NCBI GenBank assembly: GCA_902786365.1
Contig: CADACD010000005.1
Coordinates: forward strand, 1-64,000
Reading direction: 5' to 3'
Origin: an uncultured Lachnospiraceae bacterium
Lineage (GTDB): Bacteria > Bacillota > Clostridia > Lachnospirales > Lachnospiraceae
DNA: 64,000 nt
Every line of letters begins with the position of its first letter. Positions within the stretch are counted from its first letter, which is position 1. Both the position numbers and the translations under genes were made by a program. Under the pieces are notes generated by a model, which saw only the letters and a program-made list of their open reading frames with translations, ran no database searches and was not told the DNA's origin. Positions 45,464-54,524 of this stretch are shown here, piece after piece.

Positions 45464-46663
45464 ATGCTTAACAAGAAATCAGTTGATGATATCAACGTAA
45501 AAGGAAAAAGAGTATTAGTAAGATGTGACTTCAATGTACCTCTTGATGCTGATTTAAACATCACAGACGAGAACAGATTAGTTGCTGCACTTCCTACAAT
45601 CAACAAATTAATCGCAGATGGGGGAAAGGTGATTCTTTGCTCACACTTAGGCAAGCCAAAGGGAGAGCCAAAGCCAGAATTATCTTTAGCACCTGTTGCA
45701 AAGAGATTGTCAGAACTTTTAGGAAAGGAAGTAAAGTTTGCAGCTGATGCCAATGTTGTTGGTGACAATGCAAAGGCAGCAGTAGACGCTATGAACGAAG
45801 GCGATGTTGTTCTTCTTGAAAATACACGTTATCGTGCAGAAGAGACAAAGAATGGCGAAGAGTTCAGCAAAGAACTTGCAAGCCTTTGCGATGTATTCGT
45901 TAATGATGCATTCGGTACAGCTCACAGAGCTCACTGCTCAAATGTCGGTGTGACACAGTTTGTAGATACAGCTGTAGTTGGTTATTTAATGCAGAAAGAA
46001 ATTGATTTCCTCGGAAATGCAGTTAACAATCCTGTTAGACCATTTGTTGCAATCCTTGGTGGTGCTAAGGTTTCTTCTAAGATTCCTGTTATCGAAAACC
46101 TCCTTAACAAGGTTGATACTTTGATTATCGGTGGTGGTATGGCTTATACATTTATGGCAGCTCATGGTGAGCCGGTTGGAAAGTCATTACTTGAGGAAGA
46201 TTACAAGCAGTATGCACTTGATATGGAAAAGAAAGCAGAAGAAAAAGGTGTTAAGCTACTCATTCCTATAGATACAGTAGTAGCTGATGATTTCTCTAAT
46301 GATGCAAACTTCAAGATTGTTAACAGAGGCGAAATACCTAATGATATGGAAGGTCTTGATATCGGACCGAAGTCAAGAGAATTATTCTCAAATGCAATCA
46401 AAGGTGCGAAGACCGTTGTTTGGAACGGACCTATGGGATGCTTCGAAATGCCAAACTTTGCAGCAGGTACAATTGCAGTGGCAGAAGCTTTAGCTGAACT
46501 TGAGGATGCTACAACAATCATTGGTGGTGGTGATTCAGCAGCAGCTGTCAACAACTTAGGTTTCGGTGACAAGATGACTCATATCTCTACAGGTGGTGGA
46601 GCTTCACTTGAATTCCTTGAAGGAAAAGAATTACCGGGTGTTGCTGCAGCAAATGACAAATAA
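45464..46663 (+). CDS. pgk: Phosphoglycerate kinase
   Basis: Pgk makes ATP and 3-phosphoglycerate from 1,3-bisphosphoglycerate. The 399-residue product has the N-terminal [13 protein letters not shown] (about 18-30), [16 protein letters not shown] near 59, and the C-terminal nucleotide loop [13 protein letters not shown] near 355. ATG 45464 follows AAAGGAG; the 220-bp gap after gapA contains a terminator but no clear second promoter. Confidence 0.98.
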   Translation: MLNKKSVDDINVKGKRVLVRCDFNVPLDADLNITDENRLVAALPTINKLIADGGKVILCSHLGKPKGEPKPELSLAPVAKRLSELLGKEVKFAADANVVGDNAKAAVDAMNEGDVVLLENTRYRAEETKNGEEFSKELASLCDVFVNDAFGTAHRAHCSNVGVTQFVDTAVVGYLMQKEIDFLGNAVNNPVRPFVAILGGAKVSSKIPVIENLLNKVDTLIIGGGMAYTFMAAHGEPVGKSLLEEDYKQYALDMEKKAEEKGVKLLIPIDTVVADDFSNDANFKIVNRGEIPNDMEGLDIGPKSRELFSNAIKGAKTVVWNGPMGCFEMPNFAAGTIAVAEALAELEDATTIIGGGDSAAAVNNLGFGDKMTHISTGGGASLEFLEGKELPGVAAANDK

Positions 46664-46761
46664 ATAATGACTAAAAAGTAATTTTTATAGATTTATTAAA
46701 AAAACATTTTAAAAACAAATTTAGAACATCTAAAAAAATATATAATCAAGGAGATTTACCA

Positions 46762-47508
46762 ATGCGTAAGAAAATTATTGCCGGCAACTGGAAAATGAAC
46801 AAAACTCCTAGCGAAGCAGTTGCATTAATCAACGAATTAAAACCATTAGTAGCAAATGATGAAGTAGATGTGGTATTCTGTGTACCTGCTATCGATATCA
46901 TTCCTGCTATTGAAGCAGCAAAGGATTCTAACATCCAGATTGGTGCTGAGAATATGTACTATGAAGAAAGTGGTGCTTATACAGGAGAAATCGCTCCAAA
47001 TATGCTCACAGATGTTGGAGTAAAATATGTTATCATCGGTCACTCAGAGAGAAGAGAATATTTTGCTGAGACAGATGAGACAGTCAACAAGAAAGTTATC
47101 AAGGCTTTCGAACATGGCATTACACCTATCATCTGCTGTGGAGAGACATTGACACAGAGAGAACAGGGTATCACAATTGACTGGATCCGTCAGCAGATTA
47201 AGATTGCTTTCTTAAATGTTACAGCAGAACAGGCTAAGACAGCTGTTATCGCTTATGAGCCTATTTGGGCTATCGGTACAGGCAAGACAGCAACATCTGA
47301 TCAGGCTGAAGAAGTATGCGGCGCAATTCGTGAGTGTATCGCTGAAATCTATGATGATGCTACAGCAGCAGATATCCGTATCCAGTATGGTGGTTCTGTT
47401 AACGCTGGAAATGCTGCAGAATTATTTGCTAAACCGGATATTGATGGTGGACTTGTTGGTGGTGCATCACTGAAACAGGATTTTGGAAAGATTGTTAATT
47501 ATCAATAA
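46762..47508 (+). CDS. tpiA: Triosephosphate isomerase
   Basis: A 248-residue TIM barrel with the N-terminal AGNWKMNKT (Lys13 region), catalytic His in [11 protein letters not shown] near 95, catalytic Glu in [13 protein letters not shown] near 166 and the phosphate loop GGASL near 231. AAGGAG precedes the ATG. It is the third of the gapA-pgk-tpiA series. Confidence 0.98.
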   Translation: MRKKIIAGNWKMNKTPSEAVALINELKPLVANDEVDVVFCVPAIDIIPAIEAAKDSNIQIGAENMYYEESGAYTGEIAPNMLTDVGVKYVIIGHSERREYFAETDETVNKKVIKAFEHGITPIICCGETLTQREQGITIDWIRQQIKIAFLNVTAEQAKTAVIAYEPIWAIGTGKTATSDQAEEVCGAIRECIAEIYDDATAADIRIQYGGSVNAGNAAELFAKPDIDGGLVGGASLKQDFGKIVNYQ

Positions 47509-47530
47509 AAATTAAACTAATCAATTTAAA

Positions 47531-47575
47531 AGGGTGATGATTTTATTTTGAAAATCATCACCCTCAATTTATTTG
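47531..47575 (+). terminator. Rho-independent terminator of tpiA
   Basis: AGGGTGATGATTTT pairs with AAAATCATCACCCT around a short loop, followed by CAATTTATTT. Confidence 0.8.
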
Positions 47576-47634
47576 ATTAGGAAATTACTTTTGATTGCCT
47601 AATGCTGCATCGATTGTTCATTGGAGGATTGCAG

Positions 47635-47685
47635 ATGATTACTGATATTGACTTTTCATATTTCATACTACATTTTCTTAAATAA
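47635..47685 (+). CDS. Possible 16-codon leader peptide
   Basis: ATG at 47635 follows TTGGAGGA at 47621-47628 and opens a 16-codon frame (MITDIDFSYFILHFLK) ending TAA. It lies 70 bp before the AAA ATPase gene. The good SD is the only support; it may be chance or a remnant. Confidence 0.22.
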   Translation: MITDIDFSYFILHFLK

Positions 47686-47755
47686 TATGTTATAATATGC
47701 AATATACAAATTTATGATATCCTATACAGATGTTAGGAATGAGGAATGAAGAATT

Positions 47756-49123
47756 ATGAAAAAGAAGTTAGACGAACTTATCAATAAATGTTACAAAATG
47801 TGTGACTACATAGAATCTAACAATGTAGTCAAAGATGATTTGAAAAAGCCGCTTAAAGATGTTCTTAAAAATGACTTTTTACAATACATTCTATATTTAT
47901 CTATGCTGGATTCCAGATTGATAAAATCAGAAGAAACATTCATAAAAAATATTTTTCATATTGATATGAGCGAAGATAGGGCAAAATTATATCAGGAGTT
48001 TTATCATCTGACACCTGAAAAGTTTGGTATTAAGATACCACTTGCATTTAAATACTTTGTGCTTGCTGATGCCGGCAGAAAGATAACAAATGATAAGTAT
48101 AATAATAAAAAGGCAAAAGTTATATCAGATACCTACAAAGAACTGGGACAGTGTTATATTGCCGAAAATGAAAAAGCTGGCGAACTAGAGATTAATGCAA
48201 TGTCAAAATATTGCGTGATGCTTGACGATTATTTAAGAGAATTTGGATTACTGGTTGCAGATGGCAATGTAGGTGTGAAAGTTTCAGAAGAAAAACCTGA
48301 AGATTTAGATGCTGATAAACTTCTCACAGAATTAAATTCATTAATTGGACTTAAATCAGTCAAAGAAGATGTAAACTCTTTGATTAATCTGATGAAAGTA
48401 CAACAGATGAGAAAAGACCATGGAATGAAACAGACAAGTGTGAATAAACATCTTGTTTTCATGGGAAATCCGGGAACAGGAAAGACGACTGTGGCAAGAT
48501 TACTGGCAAAGATTTATGCAGCAATCGGTGTTGTATCCAAAGGACAGCTTGTTGAGGTAGACCGTTCAGGACTTGTAAGCGGATATATAGGACAAACTGC
48601 CATCAAGGTACAAGAAGTGGTTGAAAAAGCCAAAGGTGGTATCCTTTTTGTAGATGAAGCATATGCACTGACAGATGGAAAAGGTGAAGGCGATTTTGGA
48701 AAAGAAGCTGTTGATACCCTGTTAAAGGCAATGGAGGATAACAGAGATGACTTGATTGTGATTGTTGCCGGGTATACTGATCTTATGGAACAATTTCTTG
48801 ATTCAAATCCGGGACTTCGCTCTAGATTCAACAAATTCCTGAACTTTGAAGACTATACAGCAGAGGAATTATTTGACATACTTGTTTCCATGTGCAAAGG
48901 ACAGGATTATATGCTGTCAAGAGATGCAGCGGAAGAAGCAAAAAGATATTTTACAGAAAAAACTGAAAATAAAGATTCAAGTTTTGCTAATGCGAGAGAT
49001 GTCAGAAATTATCTTGAAAGAGCAATTTCTAATCAGGCGACAAGAATTGTAAGCATAAAAGATGTCGACAGTAATATCCTTGCAATATTGGAAAAAGAAG
49101 ATTTAACGGGCAAAAAGGCATAA
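47756..49123 (+). CDS. CbbX/SpoVK-type AAA+ ATPase
   Basis: A 455-residue protein. Residues 1-195 form a helical N-terminal region whose LSMLDSRLIKSEETFIKNIF segment resembles TerB-like domains. Residues 200-450 form a CbbX/SpoVK-type AAA+ module with GLKSVKEDVNSLI near 200, Walker A GNPGTGKTT at 237-245, Walker B ILFVDEA at 296-302 and an arginine-finger region SNPGLRSRFN. Such ATPases remodel protein complexes; SpoVK acts in spore maturation in Bacillus. The partner here is unknown. Confidence 0.85.
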   Translation: MKKKLDELINKCYKMCDYIESNNVVKDDLKKPLKDVLKNDFLQYILYLSMLDSRLIKSEETFIKNIFHIDMSEDRAKLYQEFYHLTPEKFGIKIPLAFKYFVLADAGRKITNDKYNNKKAKVISDTYKELGQCYIAENEKAGELEINAMSKYCVMLDDYLREFGLLVADGNVGVKVSEEKPEDLDADKLLTELNSLIGLKSVKEDVNSLINLMKVQQMRKDHGMKQTSVNKHLVFMGNPGTGKTTVARLLAKIYAAIGVVSKGQLVEVDRSGLVSGYIGQTAIKVQEVVEKAKGGILFVDEAYALTDGKGEGDFGKEAVDTLLKAMEDNRDDLIVIVAGYTDLMEQFLDSNPGLRSRFNKFLNFEDYTAEELFDILVSMCKGQDYMLSRDAAEEAKRYFTEKTENKDSSFANARDVRNYLERAISNQATRIVSIKDVDSNILAILEKEDLTGKKA

Positions 49124-49274
49124 TTTATATAGCAAAACCATACAAAAACAAGCAATATTGACAAAACAAAAAAACAATATGATGACAAGATTATAGTATT
49201 CAAAACATAGAAAGATAAAATAGGGAAAAAGGAATATAAATTTTAAATTAATGCATGAAATGGAGGTATCACAA

Positions 49275-50162
49275 ATGAGTGATTATTGTCTTACCTGTTG
49301 TTCGACAGCAGATTTAACAGACAAACATTTTACGAAAAGGGGGATACGTTATGTATGTTTTCATTTTTCATTAGATGGTGAAGAATATTTGGACGATATG
49401 GGAAAATCCGTTTCACCTGAAGAATTATTTCAGAGGATGGTTGACGGTGCACAGACGAAAACATCGCAGGTAACTGCCGGTGAATACGAAGAATTTTTTG
49501 AAAGTATTTTAAAAGAAGGAAAAGATATCTTACATGTCACATTGTCAAGCGGTATTTCAGGCACAATTAATTCTGCACAGATTGCAAGAGAGGATTTACT
49601 TGAAAAATATCCTGACAGAAAAATTTATATAGTGGATTCTTTAGGTGCATCGAGCGGCTATGGTCTGATTATGGAAACACTTGCTGATATGAAAGATGAA
49701 GGAATGGATATTGACTCACTCTATCAATGGATTGAGGAGAATAAATTAAATATGCATCACTGGTTTTTCTCAACAGACCTTACATTTTATATCCGCGGAG
49801 GAAGAATTTCAAAGGCGGCCGGAATGATAGGTACAGTCCTTGAAATCTGCCCATTACTAAATATGGATAAAGAAGGACACTTAACTCCACGTGAGAAAGT
49901 GAGAAGCAAAAAGAAAGTGATGAAACGTACTGTTGAAAAAATGGAAAAGCATGCAAAAGATGGTCTTGATTATTCGGGAAAGTGTTATATGTGCCAATCA
50001 GCATGTATGGAGGATGCCAAAGAGTTGGCTAAAATGATAGAAGAAAAATTTCCTAACCTGAATGGAAAAGTTCAGATATTTCCAATTGGTGCCACAATCG
50101 GAAGTCATACAGGTCCAGGAACTATCTCCATATTTTTCTGGGGAGATAAAAGAGAAGATTAA
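49275..50162 (+). CDS. DegV family fatty acid-binding protein
   Basis: A 295-residue DegV protein, a fatty-acid-binding family that includes FakB of the fatty acid kinase system. Visible are the N-terminal CSTADLTDKHF, KTSQVTAGEYEEFF near 64, HVTLSSGISGTINSAQIAR near 91, FYIRGGRISKAAGMIGTVL near 175 and a C-terminal GATIGSHTGPGTISIFFWG. ATG 49275 follows TGGAGGT; an ATG at 49251 overlaps the site. No fakA lies nearby. Confidence 0.93.
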   Translation: MSDYCLTCCSTADLTDKHFTKRGIRYVCFHFSLDGEEYLDDMGKSVSPEELFQRMVDGAQTKTSQVTAGEYEEFFESILKEGKDILHVTLSSGISGTINSAQIAREDLLEKYPDRKIYIVDSLGASSGYGLIMETLADMKDEGMDIDSLYQWIEENKLNMHHWFFSTDLTFYIRGGRISKAAGMIGTVLEICPLLNMDKEGHLTPREKVRSKKKVMKRTVEKMEKHAKDGLDYSGKCYMCQSACMEDAKELAKMIEEKFPNLNGKVQIFPIGATIGSHTGPGTISIFFWGDKRED

Positions 50163-50166
50163 TAAT

Positions 50167-50195
50167 TGACGCAAAACACAAATAATGCTATAGTA
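50167..50195 (+). promoter_or_regulatory. SigA-type promoter of gpmI
   Basis: TTGACG at 50167-50172, 17-bp spacer, TATAGT at 50190-50195, just after the DegV stop. It predicts a leader of about 165 nt. Confidence 0.6.
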
Positions 50196-50300
50196 TATTT
50201 TGGAATTTTTAAAGAATATCCTGACATATATGAAAATTATATACAGATAGTCTATGTTGAAAGAAATCAATCATAATGAATGAAGAAAGGATAAGTGCAG

Positions 50301-50350
50301 ACTGCCCGTTTCTTTCGACTCTTGTTTGGGCAGTATCAGTGAATACTGAT
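50301..50350 (+). promoter_or_regulatory. Two hairpins in the gpmI leader
   Basis: ACTGCCC at 50301-50307 pairs with GGGCAGT at 50328-50334; ATCAGT at 50335-50340 then pairs with ACTGAT at 50345-50350. There is no U-tract. The gpmI ribosome site after them is weak, which allows control of translation or stability. Confidence 0.4.
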
Positions 50351-50367
50351 ATGCAGTGGTATAAAAA

Positions 50368-51909
50368 ATGAGCAAAAAACCAGTTGTTTTAATGGTACTT
50401 GACGGTTATGGTCTTAATGAAAAAACAGAAGGAAATGCGATTGCGATGGCAAATACTCCTGTAATGGACAAACTAATGAAGGAATATCCATTCGTGGAAG
50501 GAAATGCTTCAGGTTTATATGTAGGTCTTCCTGATGGACAGATGGGAAATTCAGAAGTAGGTCATATGAATATTGGTGCAGGACGCATCATATATCAGGA
50601 TTTAACACTTATTACAAAATCTATCAACGATGGAGATTTCTTTAGCAACGAAGCACTTTTGGCTGCAATTAACAATTGTAAAGAAAACAATTCAGATCTT
50701 CATTTATGGGGATTATTATCAGATGGTGGTGTTCACAGCCATAATACACATTTATACGGAATATTAGAGCTGTGCAAGAAGGAAGGTTTAAGTAATGTAT
50801 ATGTACATCCTTTCCTTGACGGAAGAGATACTCCTCCTGCATCAGGTAAAGATTTTGTTGCAGAATTGGTCAATAAAATGGCTGAGATTGGTGTAGGAAA
50901 AGTGGCAACTATTTCTGGACGTTATTATGCAATGGATAGAGATAACCGTTGGGACAGAGTAGAGAAATCATATGCTGCACTTGTATATGGTGAGGGTGAA
51001 AAAGCCTCAGATCCTGTTGCCGCTGTTCAGACATCATATGATAATGAGGCAACTGACGAATTTGTACTTCCTACAGTGATTGAAGAAGATGGAAAACCTG
51101 TTGCAACTGTTAAAGAAAATGATTCTGTTATCTTCTTTAATTTCAGACCTGACAGATCAAGAGAGATTACAAGAGCTTTCTGTGATGATGAATTTACAGG
51201 ATTCGAGAGAAGAAACGGACGTTTCCCGCTCACATATGTATGTTTCAAGGATTATGATGAATCAATCCCTAACAAACTTGTTGCATTTAATAAACAGGAG
51301 CTTACCAATACATTTGGCGAATATCTTGCTGAAAGTGGCAAAAAACAGCTTAGACTTGCAGAGACAGAGAAGTATGCCCATGTAACATTTTTCTTTAATG
51401 GCGGTGTTGAAGAGCCTAATAAAGATGAGACTAGAATTCTCGTAAAATCTCCTTCTGTTGCAACATATGATTTACAGCCGGAGATGAGTGCACCGGAAGT
51501 TTCAGAAAAGTTAAATGCTGCCATCAGATCAGGCGAATATGATGTGATAGTTATTAATTTTGCCAACCCTGATATGGTTGGTCATACAGGTGTGATACCG
51601 GCAGCCATCAAGGCAGTTGAAACAGTTGATGAATGTGTTGGTGCCGCAGTGGAAGCAGTGAAAGAAACTGATGGTGTATTATTTATCTGTGCAGACCATG
51701 GAAATGCTGAAAAGATGATTGATTACGAAACAGGTGAACCGCATACGGCTCATACAACAAATCCTGTACCGTTTATTCTTGTCAATGCTGACCCTGCATA
51801 CAAATTAAGAGAAGGCGGAGCACTTTGCGATATTGCTCCTACATTACTTGAGTTAATGGAAATGGAACAGCCGAAAGAAATGACCGGAAAATCATTACTT
51901 GTAAAATAA
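50368..51909 (+). CDS. gpmI: 2,3-bisphosphoglycerate-independent phosphoglycerate mutase
   Basis: GpmI interconverts 3- and 2-phosphoglycerate using Mn ions. The 513-residue product has the N-terminal metal site VLMVLDGYGLN, catalytic Ser62 in QMGNSEVGHMNIGAGR, HPFLDGRDTPP near 150, NFRPDRSREITR near 258 and the C-terminal metal motifs NFANPDMVGHTG near 396 and CADHGNAEKM near 445. The ATG has only a weak upstream site (CAGTGG) after a long structured leader. Enolase and pyruvate kinase are not in the window. Confidence 0.97.
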   Translation: MSKKPVVLMVLDGYGLNEKTEGNAIAMANTPVMDKLMKEYPFVEGNASGLYVGLPDGQMGNSEVGHMNIGAGRIIYQDLTLITKSINDGDFFSNEALLAAINNCKENNSDLHLWGLLSDGGVHSHNTHLYGILELCKKEGLSNVYVHPFLDGRDTPPASGKDFVAELVNKMAEIGVGKVATISGRYYAMDRDNRWDRVEKSYAALVYGEGEKASDPVAAVQTSYDNEATDEFVLPTVIEEDGKPVATVKENDSVIFFNFRPDRSREITRAFCDDEFTGFERRNGRFPLTYVCFKDYDESIPNKLVAFNKQELTNTFGEYLAESGKKQLRLAETEKYAHVTFFFNGGVEEPNKDETRILVKSPSVATYDLQPEMSAPEVSEKLNAAIRSGEYDVIVINFANPDMVGHTGVIPAAIKAVETVDECVGAAVEAVKETDGVLFICADHGNAEKMIDYETGEPHTAHTTNPVPFILVNADPAYKLREGGALCDIAPTLLELMEMEQPKEMTGKSLLVK

Positions 51910-51953
51910 CTTACAAAATAAAAAGACAGATATATACAAAATGATAAATAAAT

Positions 51954-52050
51954 GGGGCTGTCGCACTAAACATGCCTGCTACAGCATAGTGTCAAATTTC
52001 TAAATTGATAACACTATCTAATGTAGCTATTTTTCTTAATGCGGCAACCC
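51954..52050 (-). repeat. R1 repeat, full-length copy (minus orientation)
   Basis: Outer arms GGGGCTGTCGCACTAA (51954-51969) and TTAATGCGGCAACCC (52036-52050) are inverted repeats. Inside lies a second inverted pair, ATAGTGT / ACACTAT. The reverse complement aligns along its length with the copy at 55093-55187, so this looks like a MITE-like element about 97 bp long. Confidence 0.65.
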
Positions 52051-52139
52051 TATATTTATGACAGAATATGTACTGAAGTTTATTATTATGAATTTCTTAA
52101 AATGTCTTTTATATATATAAATAAGGAGAATATCTTAAA

Positions 52140-53075
52140 ATGATTATGAGATTTATACAGGGTTTCTGCATGGCTTTAGCAGACAGTGTCCCGGGAGTCA
52201 GTGGTGGAACCATTGCTTTTTTATTGGGATTTTATGATGATTTTATTGGAGCTTTAAATGATATAGTAAGTAAAGACAAAGAAAAAAGAAAATCCGCACT
52301 TACTTTTCTTGTAAAAATTGCAATAGGATGGGTGATAGGCTTTTTAATGGCTGTTCTATTTATAACCGCAGTCTTCGAAAAGAATATTTACAAAATAAGT
52401 TCACTATTTATCGGATTTATTATTTTTGCCATTCCGATTATTATTTCCGAAGAAAAAGAGCATTTAAAAGGAAAATACTATAACATCATTTTTACAATTC
52501 TTGGTGGTATGTTTGTGGCCGGAATCACATATTTTTCAAACAATTCTATTTTATCCGGTGGTGTTGATTTGGCTGTAGGCAAATTTGGTTTAAAAGTCTC
52601 AATCCTATTATTATTGGCAGGAATGGCAGCAATATCTGCAATGGTACTTCCCGGAATATCAGGTTCAACAATTTTGATGATATTTGGATTATATCTACCT
52701 ATTATTACTGCAATAAAAGACATACTGCATTTTGAATTTGAATATATACCGGCAGTAGCAATCTTTGGTGTCGGCGTGATAGCTGGTGCGTTACTGGTTG
52801 TGAAACTGATTAAAAAACTTTTAGAAGCATTTAGAAGCCATACCGTCTATTTTATTATTGGAATGATGATAGGTTCTCTTTATTCTATTGCAATGGGACC
52901 TACAACACTAAAAGATTCTGATGATAATTTGAAAGGACTTAAAATGATGAATTTTAATACATTTAGTATCTTATTTTTCATTATTGGCGGAATTATCATT
53001 TTAGGACTTCAGCTGCTTAAGAATATCATGGAAAATAAAGAATACAGAGAAGATGAGAACAAGACAGGTCAGTAA
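52140..53075 (+). CDS. DUF368 membrane protein
   Basis: A 311-residue polytopic protein with eight or so hydrophobic segments. The N-terminal GFCMALADSVPGVSGGTIAFLLGFYDDFI and the internal VLPGISGSTILMIFGLY are the repeated signature of DUF368. Some members of this family have been linked to polyprenyl phosphate lipid movement; this is family-level knowledge only. AAGGAG lies upstream; the start could be ATG 52140 or 52146. Confidence 0.88.
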   Translation: MIMRFIQGFCMALADSVPGVSGGTIAFLLGFYDDFIGALNDIVSKDKEKRKSALTFLVKIAIGWVIGFLMAVLFITAVFEKNIYKISSLFIGFIIFAIPIIISEEKEHLKGKYYNIIFTILGGMFVAGITYFSNNSILSGGVDLAVGKFGLKVSILLLLAGMAAISAMVLPGISGSTILMIFGLYLPIITAIKDILHFEFEYIPAVAIFGVGVIAGALLVVKLIKKLLEAFRSHTVYFIIGMMIGSLYSIAMGPTTLKDSDDNLKGLKMMNFNTFSILFFIIGGIIILGLQLLKNIMENKEYREDENKTGQ

Positions 53076-53090
53076 ATAGGTAAATTCTTA

Positions 53091-53156
53091 GCTGCCATAT
53101 TAAGCATGACAATATCGATATATTTGCAGATATGCTTAATGTGACAGCCTTTTTTG
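53091..53156. repeat. R1 repeat, deleted copy acting as terminator
   Basis: GCTGCCATATTAAGCAT (53091-53107) pairs with ATGCTTAATGTGACAGC (53132-53148), followed by seven T. It lies between convergent DUF368 and BrkB genes, and its arms match the R1 family. Confidence 0.7.
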
Positions 53157-53163
53157 TATATTT

Positions 53164-54036
53164 CTATTCACTTTCTTTAGAACGCAATACTTTTTTCTGC
53201 TTGATAATTTGTTTTACATTTTCAAAATATACCTTGAAATAAGAATTGATTTCTGCACCTATAAACATAAGATACATACCGAAATACAGCCAAAGCATAA
53301 ACAAAACAATAGTTGCGAGACTCCCATAGGTGTAAGAAAAGTTTTGGGAATACTTAATGTAAATTGAAAATGCATAAGATAACAAATTCCAGCTTAAAGC
53401 TGAAAAAACTGCACCGGGAATTATTAGCAAAACGTTATTCGCAGCACTTTTGACAAGTCGATAGATAAACATGAAGAAAAGTGTCAAAAGAAGCATTGAA
53501 AGAATAATTTTCTGCCTGATGAATATTGATATAATTCCGGCGGCTTTTGGAAAATCGGTCTTGAGTGCATAATAAATCTGATTTCCAAAGACTAGTAATA
53601 GCATTGAAAGAACTATTGCTGCCACAATAATTACTGTATATAAGGCAGAAATTAATCGCAATTTAACATAATTTCTTTTGTCCTCAACATGATAGACTGA
53701 ATTTAAGCCTCTTATAATTGCCATAACACCTTTTGCGGCAGCCCAGATTACCAACACAATAGACATTGATAAATAGGCACTCCTGTTTTTTACAGAAAGC
53801 TCACCAAGTATTTCATCAACAAGTGGTTTTAATGGTTCAGGAACCACTCCAATCACTGTTGTATAGAGCACTGTCTGGCTTATCGGAAGATATCTTACTA
53901 AAGTCAATAATAAAGAAAGAAATGGCATAATAGACATAAATAAAAAGAACGCTGCCTGGGCGGAAAAGGCACTAACATTATCTTTCCTTAGTCTCTGTGT
54001 AAATCCCTTAAAAATTAAGTAGATTTCTGATATCAA
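53164..54036 (-). CDS. YihY/BrkB family membrane protein
   Basis: A 290-residue six-helix protein of the YihY/virulence factor BrkB family. Recognisable are SAFSAQAAFFLFMSIMPFLSLLL near residue 22, IRGLNSVYHVEDKRNYVKLRLIS near 112 and FSYTYGSLATIVLFMLWLYFGMYLMFIGAEIN near 228. The name BrkB reflects an old link to serum resistance, and the molecular role is unclear. The start is TTG behind AGGAGA. A Lys-rich tail ends the protein. Confidence 0.9.
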   Translation of the reverse strand: MISEIYLIFKGFTQRLRKDNVSAFSAQAAFFLFMSIMPFLSLLLTLVRYLPISQTVLYTTVIGVVPEPLKPLVDEILGELSVKNRSAYLSMSIVLVIWAAAKGVMAIIRGLNSVYHVEDKRNYVKLRLISALYTVIIVAAIVLSMLLLVFGNQIYYALKTDFPKAAGIISIFIRQKIILSMLLLTLFFMFIYRLVKSAANNVLLIIPGAVFSALSWNLLSYAFSIYIKYSQNFSYTYGSLATIVLFMLWLYFGMYLMFIGAEINSYFKVYFENVKQIIKQKKVLRSKESE

Positions 54037-54207
54037 ATTAATTTCTCCTAATCTAAAAATATATTATCTTAATTCTACGGTGTCAAACAAAGACCACAGA
54101 ATATGTCACCATTCAAAACCACTAATGCCGGCCGAATAGTAACCACATTTTAACATGAATATAAAATTAAGTAAAGAATAAAATATAAAATTAAGTAACG
54201 AATAAAA

Positions 54208-54236
54208 TTGACAAACTGACACAACTATGCTATATA
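54208..54236 (+). promoter_or_regulatory. SigA-type promoter of the RNA leader upstream of thiW
   Basis: TTGACA at 54208-54213, 17-bp spacer, TATATA at 54231-54236. Transcription should start near 54243, which leaves about 280 nt before the thiW start. Confidence 0.7.
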
Positions 54237-54295
54237 TTTACTAATCACAAATGATATTCTGTGAGACAGATACTTATTGAAGTATCATAATATGA

Positions 54296-54505
54296 TGAAC
54301 GTCTTCTATGTTTAGAGATGGGAATCGATATCTCGTTTAATCGAGCGGATGCAGGGGGAGCGCCCTGTATCTTGCAATAACAGCGATGGGAAGCCGTGTT
54401 CCGGCGTGAGAGGAAACCACCAAGTTTCGACCGAAGTTCGATCTACGGATTAGTACCGTAATATTTAAGAGAACGAAGCTGTTATTGTCGTTCTCAATAT
54501 TTTAA
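54296..54505 (+). ncRNA. Structured RNA leader, possible raiA-class RNA
   Basis: This segment is clearly more GC-rich and more self-complementary than its surroundings. Hairpins include CTCG/CGAG (54332-54345), CAGGG/CCCTG (54352-54367), GCCG/CGGC in the GATGGGAAGCCG region, GACCGAA/TTCGATC (54429-54443) and CGG/CCG (54446-54458). The last hairpin, GAGAACGA/TCGTTCTC (54469-54495), is followed by AATATTTT. AATAACAGC (54376-54384) is exactly complementary to GCTGTTATT (54478-54486) in that last hairpin's loop, so a pseudoknot or an alternative fold is possible. The GGCGTGAGAGGAAACCACC stretch resembles my memory of the raiA motif; that naming is uncertain. It is not a TPP riboswitch. Confidence 0.6.
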
Positions 54506-54524
54506 GACATGGAGGATTTGAAAA

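Noticed and set aside
54296..54524. TPP riboswitch in front of thiW
   Set aside because: The conserved CTGAGA and the ACC-tgat-GATAATGCCAGCG type segments of a TPP riboswitch are absent, although thiW is a typical target. The RNA present has a different set of hairpins.
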